The notes beneath the pieces are model-generated. The model was not told the DNA's origin. It made no database searches and saw nothing but the letters and a program-made list of their open reading frames with translations. 48,457 nucleotides of DNA from Pseudomonadota bacterium (GTDB lineage Bacteria; Pseudomonadota; Alphaproteobacteria; Acetobacterales; Acetobacteraceae), in the NCBI GenBank assembly GCA_021845985.1, contig JAJZES010000040.1, positions 1-48,457 on the forward strand. The letters run 5' to 3'. Position numbers and translations under genes: made by a program. Below, piece by piece: positions 8,710-16,859 of the stretch (position 1 is its first letter; each line of letters begins with the position of its first letter).

Positions 8710-9797
8710 GGCAGGTCGCCATCGTGCTGCCGCCGCGCGAGGTGTTCTCGCCGGCGGCGACCGGTGCGGTGGGGCTGGTGGTGCATCTCATGGCGCGGGC
8801 CGGGGCGTGGCCGGCGACGGTGTTCGGCATGGCGACGGCGGCGCCGTTCAGCGACGTGACGTTCCGCGCGGTGCGTCCGGGGCTGCTGCCGGTGATGCAG
8901 TCGCGCCGCTATGCCGCAAGCGTGGCGCGGATGCTGCGCCGCGCGCCCGCCGACCTGATCGAGGTGCATAACCGCCCGGACACTGCCCTGCTGCTGGCGC
9001 GGGCGTTTCCGTCGGTGCCGGTGACGCTGTTTCTGCACAATGATCCGCAGGGCATGCGTGGCGCCCGCACCGCCGCCGAACGCGCGGCGCTGCCGTCGCG
9101 GCTGGCCGCCGTGGTCACCGTGTCCGACTATCTGCGCCGGCGCTTCGCGCGGACCGAGGGGATCGCGGTGCTGCCCAACGGCATCGACCTCGCCGCCCTG
9201 CCGGTGGCGCGGCGCGAGCCGGTGGTGCTGTTCGCCGGCCGGGTGGTTGCCGACAAGGGGGCGGACGTGTTCATCCGCGCCGCCGCGCGCGCGCTGCCGG
9301 CGCTGCCGGGCTGGCGGGCGGAGCTGATCGGCGCCGACCGGTTCGGCGCCGCCAGCCCGGAGACGCCGTTCCTGCGCACCCTGCGCGCCGAGGCGGCGGT
9401 GGCGGGGATCGCCATGCCGGGCTGGCAGCCGCATGCGGCGGTGCTGGCGGCGATGGCGCGCGCCGCCATCGTCGTCGTGCCGAGCCGCTGGCCGGAGCCG
9501 TTCGGGCTGACCGCGCTGGAGGCGATGGGCAGCGGTGCGGCGCTGCTCTGCTCACCGCGCGGCGGCCTGCCGGAAGTGACCGGCGACGCTGCGCTGCCGA
9601 TCGACCCGGACGACCCGGCGGCGCTGGCCGCGGCGATCATCGGTCTGGCCCGCGATCCGCCGCGGCTGGCGGCGCTGGGTGCGGCGGGGCGGGCGCGGGC
9701 GGCGCAGTTCGACATCGGGCCGGTCGGCGCCCGGCTCGACGCGCTGCGCCGGCAGGCGCTGGCGGCATGGCCGCGGACGGCGCCGCACCCTATATGA
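8706..9797 (+). CDS. GT4-family glycosyltransferase
   Basis: The roughly 363-aa GT-B fold enzyme has N-terminal domain residues VAIVLPPREVFSPAATGAVG. The C-terminal domain has VLPNGIDLAALP, the linker VVLFAGRVVADKGADVFI, and the sugar-nucleotide E-x7-E region EPFGLTALEAM preceded by VVVPSRWP. It should transfer a sugar from a nucleotide donor to a cell-surface glycan. I favour the TTG at 8706, which overlaps the GST stop (TTGA), because conserved sequence begins there. A GTG at 8670 has no well-placed ribosome-binding site. The acceptor is unknown; there is no polysaccharide cluster here. Confidence 0.88.
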   Translation: MRQVAIVLPPREVFSPAATGAVGLVVHLMARAGAWPATVFGMATAAPFSDVTFRAVRPGLLPVMQSRRYAASVARMLRRAPADLIEVHNRPDTALLLARAFPSVPVTLFLHNDPQGMRGARTAAERAALPSRLAAVVTVSDYLRRRFARTEGIAVLPNGIDLAALPVARREPVVLFAGRVVADKGADVFIRAAARALPALPGWRAELIGADRFGAASPETPFLRTLRAEAAVAGIAMPGWQPHAAVLAAMARAAIVVVPSRWPEPFGLTALEAMGSGAALLCSPRGGLPEVTGDAALPIDPDDPAALAAAIIGLARDPPRLAALGAAGRARAAQFDIGPVGARLDALRRQALAAWPRTAPHPI

Positions 9798-9825
9798 CCA
9801 TGCCGAACCCGCGCGGAGTCCCGCC

Positions 9826-10812
9826 ATGTCCGATACCGCCGCCAAGCCCGATCTCGTTCCCGTCACCGTGCTGACCGGCTATCTCGGTGCCGGCAAGACG
9901 ACGCTGCTGAACCGCATCCTGTCGGAACAGCACGGCCGCAAATACGCCGTCGTCATCAACGAGTTCGGTGAGCTCGGGGTGGACAACGACCTTGTCGTGG
10001 ACAGCGACGAGGAAGTCTTCGAGATGAACAACGGCTGCATCTGCTGCACCGTGCGCGGTGACCTGATCCGCATCGTCGGCGGGCTGATGAAGCGGCGCGA
10101 CCGCTTCGACGGCATCATCATCGAGACCACCGGCATCGCCAACCCCGCGCCGGTGGCGCAGACCTTCTTCGTCGATGAGGGGGTGCGGGCGAAAAGCCGG
10201 CTCGATGCCATCGTCACCGTGGTTGACGCCAAAAACCTGCCGCAGCGCCTGTCCGACAGCCGCGAGGCGGCGGACCAGATCGCCTTTGCCGACGTGATCG
10301 TGCTGAACAAGCTCGATCTGGTGACGGCGGACGAGCGGGCGGCGGTGGAGGCGCGGATTCGCGCGATCAACCCGTATGCGACCATCCATCATGCCACCCG
10401 CGGCGACGTGCCGGTGACGGCGCTGCTGCAACAGAAGGCGTTCGATCTCGACCGCGTGCTGAGCCACACGCCCGACTTCCTCACCGACGACAGCCATGAG
10501 CACAACGAGGATGTCGCCTCGATGAGCTTCGAGGCGGCGCGGCCGATCGACCCGGAGAAGTTCAACGCCTGGATCGGTGCCCTGCTCGCCGAGAAGGGGC
10601 AGGATCTGCTGCGCACCAAGGGCATCCTGGCCTATCCCGGCGAGGATCGGCGCTTTGCCTTCCAGGCGGTGCATATGATGGCGGACGGCGATTTCGTCGG
10701 CCGCTGGAAGGACGGCGAGGCGCGCCACAGCCGGCTCGTCTTCATCGGCCGCAACCTCAACCGCCCGCAGCTTCGCCGCGGGTTCGAATCGTGCCAGGTG
10801 GCGGCAGAATGA
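9826..10812 (+). CDS. COG0523 (CobW/ZNG1-type) metallochaperone GTPase
   Basis: This 328-aa G3E GTPase has Walker A GYLGAGKT (18-25) and the metal-binding CxCC motif C71-I-C73-C74 between switch regions. IIIETTGIANP serves as Walker B and NKLD as the guanine-specificity motif. A short acidic/His stretch DSHEHNED may bind metal. The C-terminal CobW_C domain ends with RLVFIGRNL. Family members use GTP to hand zinc (or Co/Fe) to client proteins. The ATG at 9826 follows GCGGAGTCCC. The WD40 gene at 11341 is probably its ancestral partner, with the mazEF-like pair now between them. I see no clear Zur operator. Confidence 0.9.
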   Translation: MSDTAAKPDLVPVTVLTGYLGAGKTTLLNRILSEQHGRKYAVVINEFGELGVDNDLVVDSDEEVFEMNNGCICCTVRGDLIRIVGGLMKRRDRFDGIIIETTGIANPAPVAQTFFVDEGVRAKSRLDAIVTVVDAKNLPQRLSDSREAADQIAFADVIVLNKLDLVTADERAAVEARIRAINPYATIHHATRGDVPVTALLQQKAFDLDRVLSHTPDFLTDDSHEHNEDVASMSFEAARPIDPEKFNAWIGALLAEKGQDLLRTKGILAYPGEDRRFAFQAVHMMADGDFVGRWKDGEARHSRLVFIGRNLNRPQLRRGFESCQVAAE

Positions 10813-10864
10813 TTGCTGCGCCCGGCGGCGCTGTTTAGAGTCCGCCGGATTGGAGGAGAAACCA

Positions 10865-11098
10865 ATGCGCGCTCAGTTGACCCGCTGGGGGGATAGTCTC
10901 GCGGTCGGTCTGCCGCCCCGGTTTGCCGAATCCGCCGGCTTGCGGGAGGGGGCGACGGTAGAGCTGGATATCGTCGATGGCGTGCTGCGGCTGCGCCGGC
11001 CACGCTACACGCTGGACGAATTGCTGGCCCAGATCACGCCGGAAAACCTGCCAACCGAAACGTTCGACGACCCGCCGGTCGGGGAGGAGCAACTGTAG
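10865..11098 (+). CDS. mazE: MazE/AbrB-type antitoxin
   Basis: This 77-aa protein starts MRAQLTRWGDSLAVGLPPRF, the swapped-hairpin AbrB/MazE DNA-binding fold (W-G-D/N-S motif). An acidic C-terminal tail (TPENLPTETFDDPPVGEEQ) in MazE proteins wraps around the toxin. The ATG at 10865 is preceded by a strong GGAGGAGAAACCA. The downstream GTG of the toxin remnant directly abuts this gene's TAG. Antitoxins of this family autorepress, so it may still act on its own promoter in the 52-nt gap after the GTPase gene, though I found no convincing operator there. All fold elements look intact. Confidence 0.85.
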   Translation: MRAQLTRWGDSLAVGLPPRFAESAGLREGATVELDIVDGVLRLRRPRYTLDELLAQITPENLPTETFDDPPVGEEQL

Positions 11099-11344
11099 GT
11101 GGCGGCGCCGGATCCGGGTGATCTGGTAAGGATCAATTTCCATCCGCAAGCCGGCCGTATTCCTTTGCCCGAAGGGCTGGCGGTGCGCGGCGTCGTGCTG
11201 GCCGATCAGGTCAAGAGCATCGACCGGCGGGCACGACAGATCGAACCGGCCGGCAGGGTGCCGGCCGCTTTTCTCGCGCACGTTCTGGAGCGACTGATGA
11301 GTCTTCTGACGGGCCGGATGCCAATGGAAGATTTCGACGCATGA
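11099..11344 (+). pseudogene. mazF: Internally deleted MazF-type toxin (81 aa)
   Basis: The first 20 residues (AAPDPGDLVRINFHPQAGR) match the start of MazF. The sequence then jumps to IPLPEGLAVRGVVLADQVKSIDRRAR, the C-terminal third of MazF. The missing segment, about 35-40 residues, normally carries the Q-A-G-x-RP-A-L-V-L-S-P strand with the catalytic Arg and the following CP-x-T region with the catalytic Thr. The reading frame is unbroken, so the event was an in-frame deletion. A GTG at 11099 lies after GGGGAGGAGC, and the stop overlaps the WD40 start (ATGA). The shortened protein should lack endoribonuclease activity; whether it still binds MazE is unknown. Confidence 0.78.
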
Positions 11345-12369
11345 GCCAGACCATCTCCCGCGATCATCTGCTCGACACGCGCGGCGTGCGGGCCGATCTC
11401 GACGCCTTCGTCGTCGCCGCCGCGTTCGACCGTGGCGGCCTGCCGGGCTTCGCGCTTGGCGACGGCACGCTGCGGCTGGTGCAGGACGGCGCCTGGAACA
11501 GCGTCCAGGCGCATGACGGCGCGACCCTCGCGCTCGCCGCCGATCTGCACGCGGGCTTCGTCAGCGGTGGCGATGACGGGCGTTTCGTGCGCGTCGCCGG
11601 CGACGGCAGCATCGCCGCCCTCGCCGGCTTCGGCCAGAAATGGGTCGAGCACGTCGCCAGCTTCACCGATGCCAAAACCCAGATTCTCGCCTGCTCGGTC
11701 GGCAAGACCATCCATCTGTTCGATGCCGCCGGGGTGACGCTGAAGACACTGGCGCATCCCTCGACCGTCACCGGCCTTGCCTTCGACGCCAAAGGCAAGC
11801 GCATCGCCGCCAGCCATTACAACGGTGCCAGCCTGTGGTTCGTCGCCTCCAAATCCGACAACCCGCGGCTGCTCGCCTGGAAGGGCAGCCATCTCGGCAT
11901 CGCCATCAGCCCGGACGGCGAGAACGTCGTCACCGCGATGCAGGAGAATGCGCTGCACGGCTGGCGCCTGTCCGACGGGCAGCACATGCGGATGAGCGGC
12001 TACCCAAGCAAGACGCAGGCGATGTCGTTCACCCGCGGCGGCAAATGGCTGGCCACCTCGGGGGCGGAGTCGATCGTGCTGTGGCCGTTCACCGGCGGCG
12101 GGCCGATGGGCAAGGCACCGACCGAACTTGCCGGCGGCGACAACGTGTTGTGCAGCTTCGTCGCCTGCCACCCGCTGCATGAGGCGGTGGCGGCGGGGTT
12201 TTCCGACGGGCTGGTGGTACTGGCTGATATTCCCGGCCAGCGCATCCTGCCGGTGGCGGCACCGGGGCGCGGCAGCGTCTCGGCGATGGCGTGGAACGCC
12301 GACGGCACGCGGCTGGCGTTCGGCACCGAAAGTGGCTTCGCCGCGGTGGTGGATTTCGCCAAGATGTAG
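11341..12369 (+). CDS. WD40-repeat beta-propeller protein
   Basis: This 342-aa soluble protein is made of degenerate WD40 blades. Examples are VTGLAFDAKGKRIAASHYNGASLWF, LGIAISPDGENVVTAMQENALHGWRL, AMSFTRGGKWLATSGAESIVLWPF and SAMAWNADGTRLAFGTESGFAAVVDF, spaced by about 40 residues, giving a seven-bladed propeller by length. No enzyme motif or signal peptide is seen. Its ATG overlaps the stop of the truncated toxin and follows GGAAGA, so translation is coupled. My recollection is that WD40 proteins of this kind sit beside COG0523 GTPases in alphaproteobacteria, implying a shared metal-related role; that is inference. Confidence 0.85.
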   Translation: MSQTISRDHLLDTRGVRADLDAFVVAAAFDRGGLPGFALGDGTLRLVQDGAWNSVQAHDGATLALAADLHAGFVSGGDDGRFVRVAGDGSIAALAGFGQKWVEHVASFTDAKTQILACSVGKTIHLFDAAGVTLKTLAHPSTVTGLAFDAKGKRIAASHYNGASLWFVASKSDNPRLLAWKGSHLGIAISPDGENVVTAMQENALHGWRLSDGQHMRMSGYPSKTQAMSFTRGGKWLATSGAESIVLWPFTGGGPMGKAPTELAGGDNVLCSFVACHPLHEAVAAGFSDGLVVLADIPGQRILPVAAPGRGSVSAMAWNADGTRLAFGTESGFAAVVDFAKM

Positions 12370-12379
12370 CGGCGGGCGG

Positions 12380-13426
12380 TCAATCCTCCTCGCCGGCCAG
12401 CGCCGCATAGCGGGCGCGGTGCACCGCCGCCGAGCCGTGCAGATTGGCCAGCACCATCGCCCGGCGCAGATACAGACCGGCATCGTGCTCGTCGGTATAG
12501 CCGATGCCGCCGTGCAGCTGAATCGCCTGCCGCGTCACCACCAGCGCCGCGTCGGAGGCGCGTGCCTTGGCGCGTGACACGGCGGCATGCTGCACCGCCA
12601 TCGCGGCGTCGCCGTCGAGGGTTGCGGCAGCCGAGGCAATACTGGCGCGGGTCATCTCGATTTGCAGCTTCAGGTCCGCCGCGCGGTGCTGCAGCGCCTG
12701 AAAACTGCCGATCACCGCGCCGAATTGCTGGCGCGTGCGCAGATAGTCCAGGGTCAGCGCGAACACCCCGTCCATCAGCCCGAGCAGATAGGCCGCGGTC
12801 GCCAGCGTCGCCTCCTCCAGCGCCGCCGCGACATCGCCGTCAACCGGCTCACCCGCCGCGTCGTCGAGCAGCAGCGTGCCGAAATGCCCGCCATCCTGCG
12901 TCGTCACCGTTTCCAGACGCAGGCCGGGCGCGTCGCGCCGCACCAGCGCGCAGCCATTGTTGGTCGTCACCAGGAACGCATCGGCGCCGGCCGCCAGCGG
13001 CACGAACAGCTTGCGCCCCTGCACCCGACCGTTGCTGAACCGCGTGTCACCGGTTGCCGCGAGCGTGTTGGCCCGTTCCTGCCACGCCGGGATGACGATG
13101 CTCTCGCCGGCCAGCAGCGCCGACAGCGCCGCGCCGCGCAGCAGGCTCGCCGCCGTCGTGCAGGCGATCAGCGGCTCCGGCACCAGACCGCGCCCGAGTT
13201 CTTCGGCCAGTGCGCAGTAGGCGCGCATGTCGAGGCCGGCACCGCCATCGGTTTCCGCCAGCCGCAGTCCCGGCCAGCCGAGATCGCAGATGGTCTGCCA
13301 CATGGCGCGGTCGAATCCCGGCGGGTGATAGCGCAACGCCCGGATGCGGCGCAGATCGCCGCCGCGCGGCGCCACCGCGCCGGCGCTGTCGCGCAGCAGC
13401 GTCAGCGCGTCATCGGCGCCGCTCAC
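12380..13426 (-). CDS. Acyl-CoA dehydrogenase (short FadE-like)
   Basis: This 348-aa flavoprotein has the acyl-CoA dehydrogenase three-domain layout. The N-terminal helices include WQTICDLGWPGLRLAETDGGAGLDM and ALAEELGRGLVPEPLI, followed by a short middle beta domain. The C-terminal helical domain has TRQQFGAVIGSFQALQHRAAD, then AIQLHGGIGYTDEHDAGLYLRRA for FAD binding. It should introduce an alpha-beta double bond into an acyl-CoA. Its start overlaps the MaoC gene stop by 4 nt, and the CoA ligase gene lies upstream, so the three are likely co-expressed. At about 350 aa it is shorter than canonical 380-400 aa enzymes, like many actinobacterial-type subunits that pair with a partner. The substrate is unknown. 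Confidence 0.88.
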   Translation of the reverse strand: MSGADDALTLLRDSAGAVAPRGGDLRRIRALRYHPPGFDRAMWQTICDLGWPGLRLAETDGGAGLDMRAYCALAEELGRGLVPEPLIACTTAASLLRGAALSALLAGESIVIPAWQERANTLAATGDTRFSNGRVQGRKLFVPLAAGADAFLVTTNNGCALVRRDAPGLRLETVTTQDGGHFGTLLLDDAAGEPVDGDVAAALEEATLATAAYLLGLMDGVFALTLDYLRTRQQFGAVIGSFQALQHRAADLKLQIEMTRASIASAAATLDGDAAMAVQHAAVSRAKARASDAALVVTRQAIQLHGGIGYTDEHDAGLYLRRAMVLANLHGSAAVHRARYAALAGEED

Positions 13427-13878
13427 GCGAAGCTCAGCGTAATCGTCTCGGCGACCAGCGCCGGGCGCGTCTGGCCCTCAATCTCCACCGTCGCCTCGAC
13501 AATCAGCCGTCGTCCGCCCTCGATCGGCTCGGACGCGCGCAAGGTGAGCTGTGCCCGCACCCGCGCCCCGGCCGGCACCGGGCTGGTGAACCGCACCTTG
13601 TTGGAGCCGTAGTTGATGGCGCGCGATTTGTGGCGGATCGCGAACACCTCGGCCGACAGCCGCGGCAGCAGCGACAGCGTCAGATAGCCGTGGGCGATGG
13701 TGGTGCCGCCTGGCATCTCGCGCGCCGCGCGCGCGCGATCGACATGGATCCACTGATGGTCGCCGGTCGCATCGGCGAACAGGTCGATCATTTCCTGGGT
13801 CACCGTGAGCCAGTCGCCGGTGCCGAGCGATGTGCCGACATGCGCGTCCATGTCGGCGGGAGTGTCGATATCGAGCAT
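13423..13878 (-). CDS. MaoC-family (R)-specific enoyl-CoA hydratase
   Basis: This 151-aa single hot-dog domain carries the catalytic hydratase-2 motif in FADATGDHQWIHVD (Asp and His five residues apart) and IAHGYLTLSLLPRL. It should hydrate trans-2-enoyl-CoA, following the dehydrogenase step encoded next door. The ATG at 13878 is preceded by GCAGGAGACGCAGC, a good ribosome-binding site. It begins 15 nt after the CoA ligase stop and overlaps the dehydrogenase start by 4 nt, an operon arrangement. Confidence 0.9.
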   Translation of the reverse strand: MLDIDTPADMDAHVGTSLGTGDWLTVTQEMIDLFADATGDHQWIHVDRARAAREMPGGTTIAHGYLTLSLLPRLSAEVFAIRHKSRAINYGSNKVRFTSPVPAGARVRAQLTLRASEPIEGGRRLIVEATVEIEGQTRPALVAETITLSFA

Positions 13879-13893
13879 GCTGCGTCTCCTGCT

Positions 13894-15996
13894 TCACCCG
13901 CCCGGCGGGGCGAGGTCGATCACCGCGTCGGCGCAGAATGCGCCCTCGCCCGCCGGCATCGCCAGCACCGGATTCAAATCCACCGACCGCAGCCGCGGCC
14001 CGGCCTGCGTCGCGAACACCGACAGCCGCGCCAGCATCGCCGCCAGCGCCGCGATGTCGGCCGGTGGGCGCCCGCGCGCGCCGAGCAGCAGCGGCGCGCC
14101 GCGGATCGCGCGGATCATGCGTTCGGCTTCATCAACGCCGAACGGGCAGCGCCGCAGCACGACATCGTGCAGCACCTCGACGAACACCCCGCCCAGCCCG
14201 AACATCGCCACCGGCCCGAACACCGGGTCGCGCTGCACGCCGAGGATGCATTCGACGCCGCCGCGCAGTTGCCGCGCCACCAGCACGCCCTCGATCCGCG
14301 CCGCCGGGGCGTGGCGCCGCGCCCGCTCCAGCAGGGTCGCGACGCCGCTGCGCACCCCGTCGGCATCGGCAATGTCGAGCAGCACGCCGCCGATTTCCGA
14401 TTTGTGCAGAATGTCGGGCGAGAGGATTTTCAGCACCACCGGAAAGCCGAGCGCCGTCGCCGCGGCCACCGCCGCCGTGGCGTCGGCGCAGGCGCGTTCC
14501 GCCACCGCGACAATCCCCGCCGCCGTCAGCAGCCGCTTCGCCGCCGCCTCGTCCGGCGTGGTCAGGGGCAGCGCCACCGGCGGCACCGCCGGCGGCGGCA
14601 GCAGCGGACCGCGCGCCAATGCCGCGCCGTAGCGTCCCATTGCGTGCAGCGCCGTCACCGCGCGCGTCGGGTCCTCGAACACCACGAAGCCGTCGCTTTC
14701 ATAGTCGATGATGCGCGCCGGCGGGGCCAGCACCGACAGCGCATAGAGCCGGTCGGGATGCCGCGCCTTGACCTCGCACAACTGCGCCCGCAGCCCCGGC
14801 GCGATCGACGCCGCGCCGCCGACCTGGGAGAAAAAGGCGAGCACCGAGCTGTAGCCGCCCTCCGCCACCATCGCCTCGGTGAAGCGGCCGATCAGCGTCA
14901 TGTCGTTGAACGCCTGCGCCGTGCAATCGACCGGGTTGCGCGGCGCGGCGAATGGCAGCAGCTCGCGCAGCCGCGCCTGCGTCGCCTCGGGCATCGGCGG
15001 CATCGCCAGGCCGATCGCCTCCGCCGCATCGGCGATCATCACCCCGGCACCGCCGGAGATGGTGATGACGCCAAGTGTGTTGGCCGCGGGATAGATGCGC
15101 CGCGTCGCCGTCATGGCGATGTCCAGCATCTCGTCGGTGCTGCGCGCCCGCACCACGGCGAACTCCGCCAGCACCGCATCGGTCACCGCGTCGTCGCCGG
15201 CGATGGCGGCTGTGTGCGACTGCGCCGCGGCGGCGCCGATGGCGCTGCGCCCGACCTTCATCATCACCACCGGCTTGCGCGCCGCGCGCGCCGCGGTCAG
15301 CGCCGCGATGAACTGCGGCGCGTCGCGGATGCCCTCGGCATAGGCGGCGATGACATCGGTGTCGGGGTCTTCGGCCAGCCAGCCGATGATGTCGGCGATG
15401 GTGACGTCGGCTTCGTTGCCGGTGGTGACGCAGATCGGCGTGCCGATGCGGCGGTCGCGGGCGTTGGCGAAGATATGCGTGCCGAAGGCGCCCGACTGGC
15501 TGGCGATGCCGATGCGGCCGGGCAGCGGAAATCCGTTCTCCACCGAGGAGGTGAAGATCGGGAAGAAGCCGATGCGCGCGTTGAACAGGCCGAGGCAGTT
15601 CGGCCCGAGCAGCCGCATGCCGTGGTGGCGCGCCCGCGCCGCCATCGCCGCCTGCGCCGCGGCGCCGGCGGCGTCCATCTCGGCGAACCCGGCGCTGAAC
15701 ACGATCGCCGCGCCGACGCCGCGGCGGCCGAGGTCGTCCACCGCGGCCAGCGCCGCCTCCGCCGGCACGGCGACGATCGCCGCATCCGGCACGCGCGGCA
15801 GGGCGGCAATGCTGGGCCAGGCGGGCAGGCCCTGGATCACGCTCCGATTGGGGTTGACCGGCATGATCTCGCCGGCGAAACCCTGCGCCAGCATGTAGGC
15901 GATCGGCCGGCCGCCGATGCGCACCGGGTCGGCCGAGGCGCCGATCACCGCGACCGAGCGTGGGGCCAGCAGGCGCGTCAGGCCGCCGAACGTCAT
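13894..15996 (-). CDS. Acetate--CoA ligase family protein (ADP-forming acyl-CoA synthetase type)
   Basis: This 700-aa protein has an N-terminal CoA-binding Rossmann domain (LLAPRSVAVIGASADPVRIGG, GPNCLGLFN). A succinyl-CoA ligase-like middle follows, with IASQSGAFGTHIF and TISGGAGVMIADAAEAIGL. The C-terminal ATP-grasp domain has ALGFPVVLKILSPDILHKSEIGGV. It activates a carboxylic acid with CoA and ATP. The ATG at 15996 follows GGGAGGGC; a longer in-frame extension reaches 16176 but runs into the divergent pyrE region and looks non-coding. It heads the acyl-CoA operon with MaoC and the dehydrogenase, so it may feed them. Relatives include pimeloyl/feruloyl-type synthetases; substrate not resolved. 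Confidence 0.9.
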   Translation of the reverse strand: MTFGGLTRLLAPRSVAVIGASADPVRIGGRPIAYMLAQGFAGEIMPVNPNRSVIQGLPAWPSIAALPRVPDAAIVAVPAEAALAAVDDLGRRGVGAAIVFSAGFAEMDAAGAAAQAAMAARARHHGMRLLGPNCLGLFNARIGFFPIFTSSVENGFPLPGRIGIASQSGAFGTHIFANARDRRIGTPICVTTGNEADVTIADIIGWLAEDPDTDVIAAYAEGIRDAPQFIAALTAARAARKPVVMMKVGRSAIGAAAAQSHTAAIAGDDAVTDAVLAEFAVVRARSTDEMLDIAMTATRRIYPAANTLGVITISGGAGVMIADAAEAIGLAMPPMPEATQARLRELLPFAAPRNPVDCTAQAFNDMTLIGRFTEAMVAEGGYSSVLAFFSQVGGAASIAPGLRAQLCEVKARHPDRLYALSVLAPPARIIDYESDGFVVFEDPTRAVTALHAMGRYGAALARGPLLPPPAVPPVALPLTTPDEAAAKRLLTAAGIVAVAERACADATAAVAAATALGFPVVLKILSPDILHKSEIGGVLLDIADADGVRSGVATLLERARRHAPAARIEGVLVARQLRGGVECILGVQRDPVFGPVAMFGLGGVFVEVLHDVVLRRCPFGVDEAERMIRAIRGAPLLLGARGRPPADIAALAAMLARLSVFATQAGPRLRSVDLNPVLAMPAGEGAFCADAVIDLAPPGG

Positions 15997-16133
15997 GCAC
16001 TGCCCTCCCGTCCCGGCGCCGCCGGTGCCGCGCAAGCTTGGCCAGATCGCGGCGGCGGTCAACTCGCCGTGGCCGGACGATGGACGCCGCCGCGGCGGCC
16101 GGTTAGGACAGTTGGTCAGCGACGGAGCCGCCG

Positions 16134-16856
16134 ATGACCAAGCTGCACTCGACCGACTGGGACCGCGATGCCGCACTGACCACGGCGCGTATCCTGTTGG
16201 AGATCAAGGCGGTCAATTTCCGCCCGGCCGAACCCTACACCTTCACCTCGGGCTGGGCCTCGCCGGTCTATATCGACTGCCGCCGCATCATCTACTTCCC
16301 GCGCGCCCGCGCCCGCATCTGCGAGCTGGCGGTAGAGAAGCTCGGCCGGCATGTCGGCTATGAGAGTATCGACGTGGTGGCCGGCGGCGAGACCGCCGGC
16401 ATCCCGTTCGCCGCCTGGATCGCCGAGCGCATGGCCGCGCCGATGGCCTATGTCCGCAAGCAGCCGAAAGGCTTCGGCCGCAACGCGCTGATCGAGGGCG
16501 ACGTGCCGGAGGGGCGGCGCACCCTGCTGGTCGAGGATCTGACCACCGACGGGCAGAGCAAGATCCGCTTCGCCAACGCCCTGCGCGACGCCGGCGCCAT
16601 CGTCAACCACGCCTTCGTGGTGTTCTTCTACGGCGTCTTTCCTGGCAGTTTCGAGACGCTGGCGCGCATGGACATCGCGCTGCACCATCTCTGCACTTGG
16701 TGGGACGTGCTGGAAGCCTGCCGCGACCGGCCGTATTTCGACGATGCGGCGCTGGCCGAGGTGCGGCGCTTCCTGGAAAACCCGGTGGCGTGGTCGGCGG
16801 CGCATGGCGGCATCGCCAGCGCCGAGGAAGCCGCCGCCCGCAAGGCCGGCGGCTGA
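16134..16856 (+). CDS. pyrE: Orotate phosphoribosyltransferase
   Basis: This 240-aa PRTase has the PRPP-binding motif TLLVEDLTTDGQSK, the FTSGWASPVYIDCRRII N-terminal signature, VAGGETAGIPFAAWIA, and the flexible-loop residues YVRKQPKGFGR. It converts orotate and PRPP to OMP in pyrimidine synthesis. The ATG at 16134 follows CGGAGCCGCCG. The DadA-like gene begins 3 nt after its stop. pyrD lies separately at 39.3 kb. Confidence 0.95.
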   Translation: MTKLHSTDWDRDAALTTARILLEIKAVNFRPAEPYTFTSGWASPVYIDCRRIIYFPRARARICELAVEKLGRHVGYESIDVVAGGETAGIPFAAWIAERMAAPMAYVRKQPKGFGRNALIEGDVPEGRRTLLVEDLTTDGQSKIRFANALRDAGAIVNHAFVVFFYGVFPGSFETLARMDIALHHLCTWWDVLEACRDRPYFDDAALAEVRRFLENPVAWSAAHGGIASAEEAAARKAGG

Positions 16857-16859
16857 GCC

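Noticed and set aside
13210-16137. Long plus-strand ORF of 975 codons
   Set aside because: It is antisense to the acyl-CoA module, rich in Arg/His/Gln, without any domain; a GC-driven shadow.
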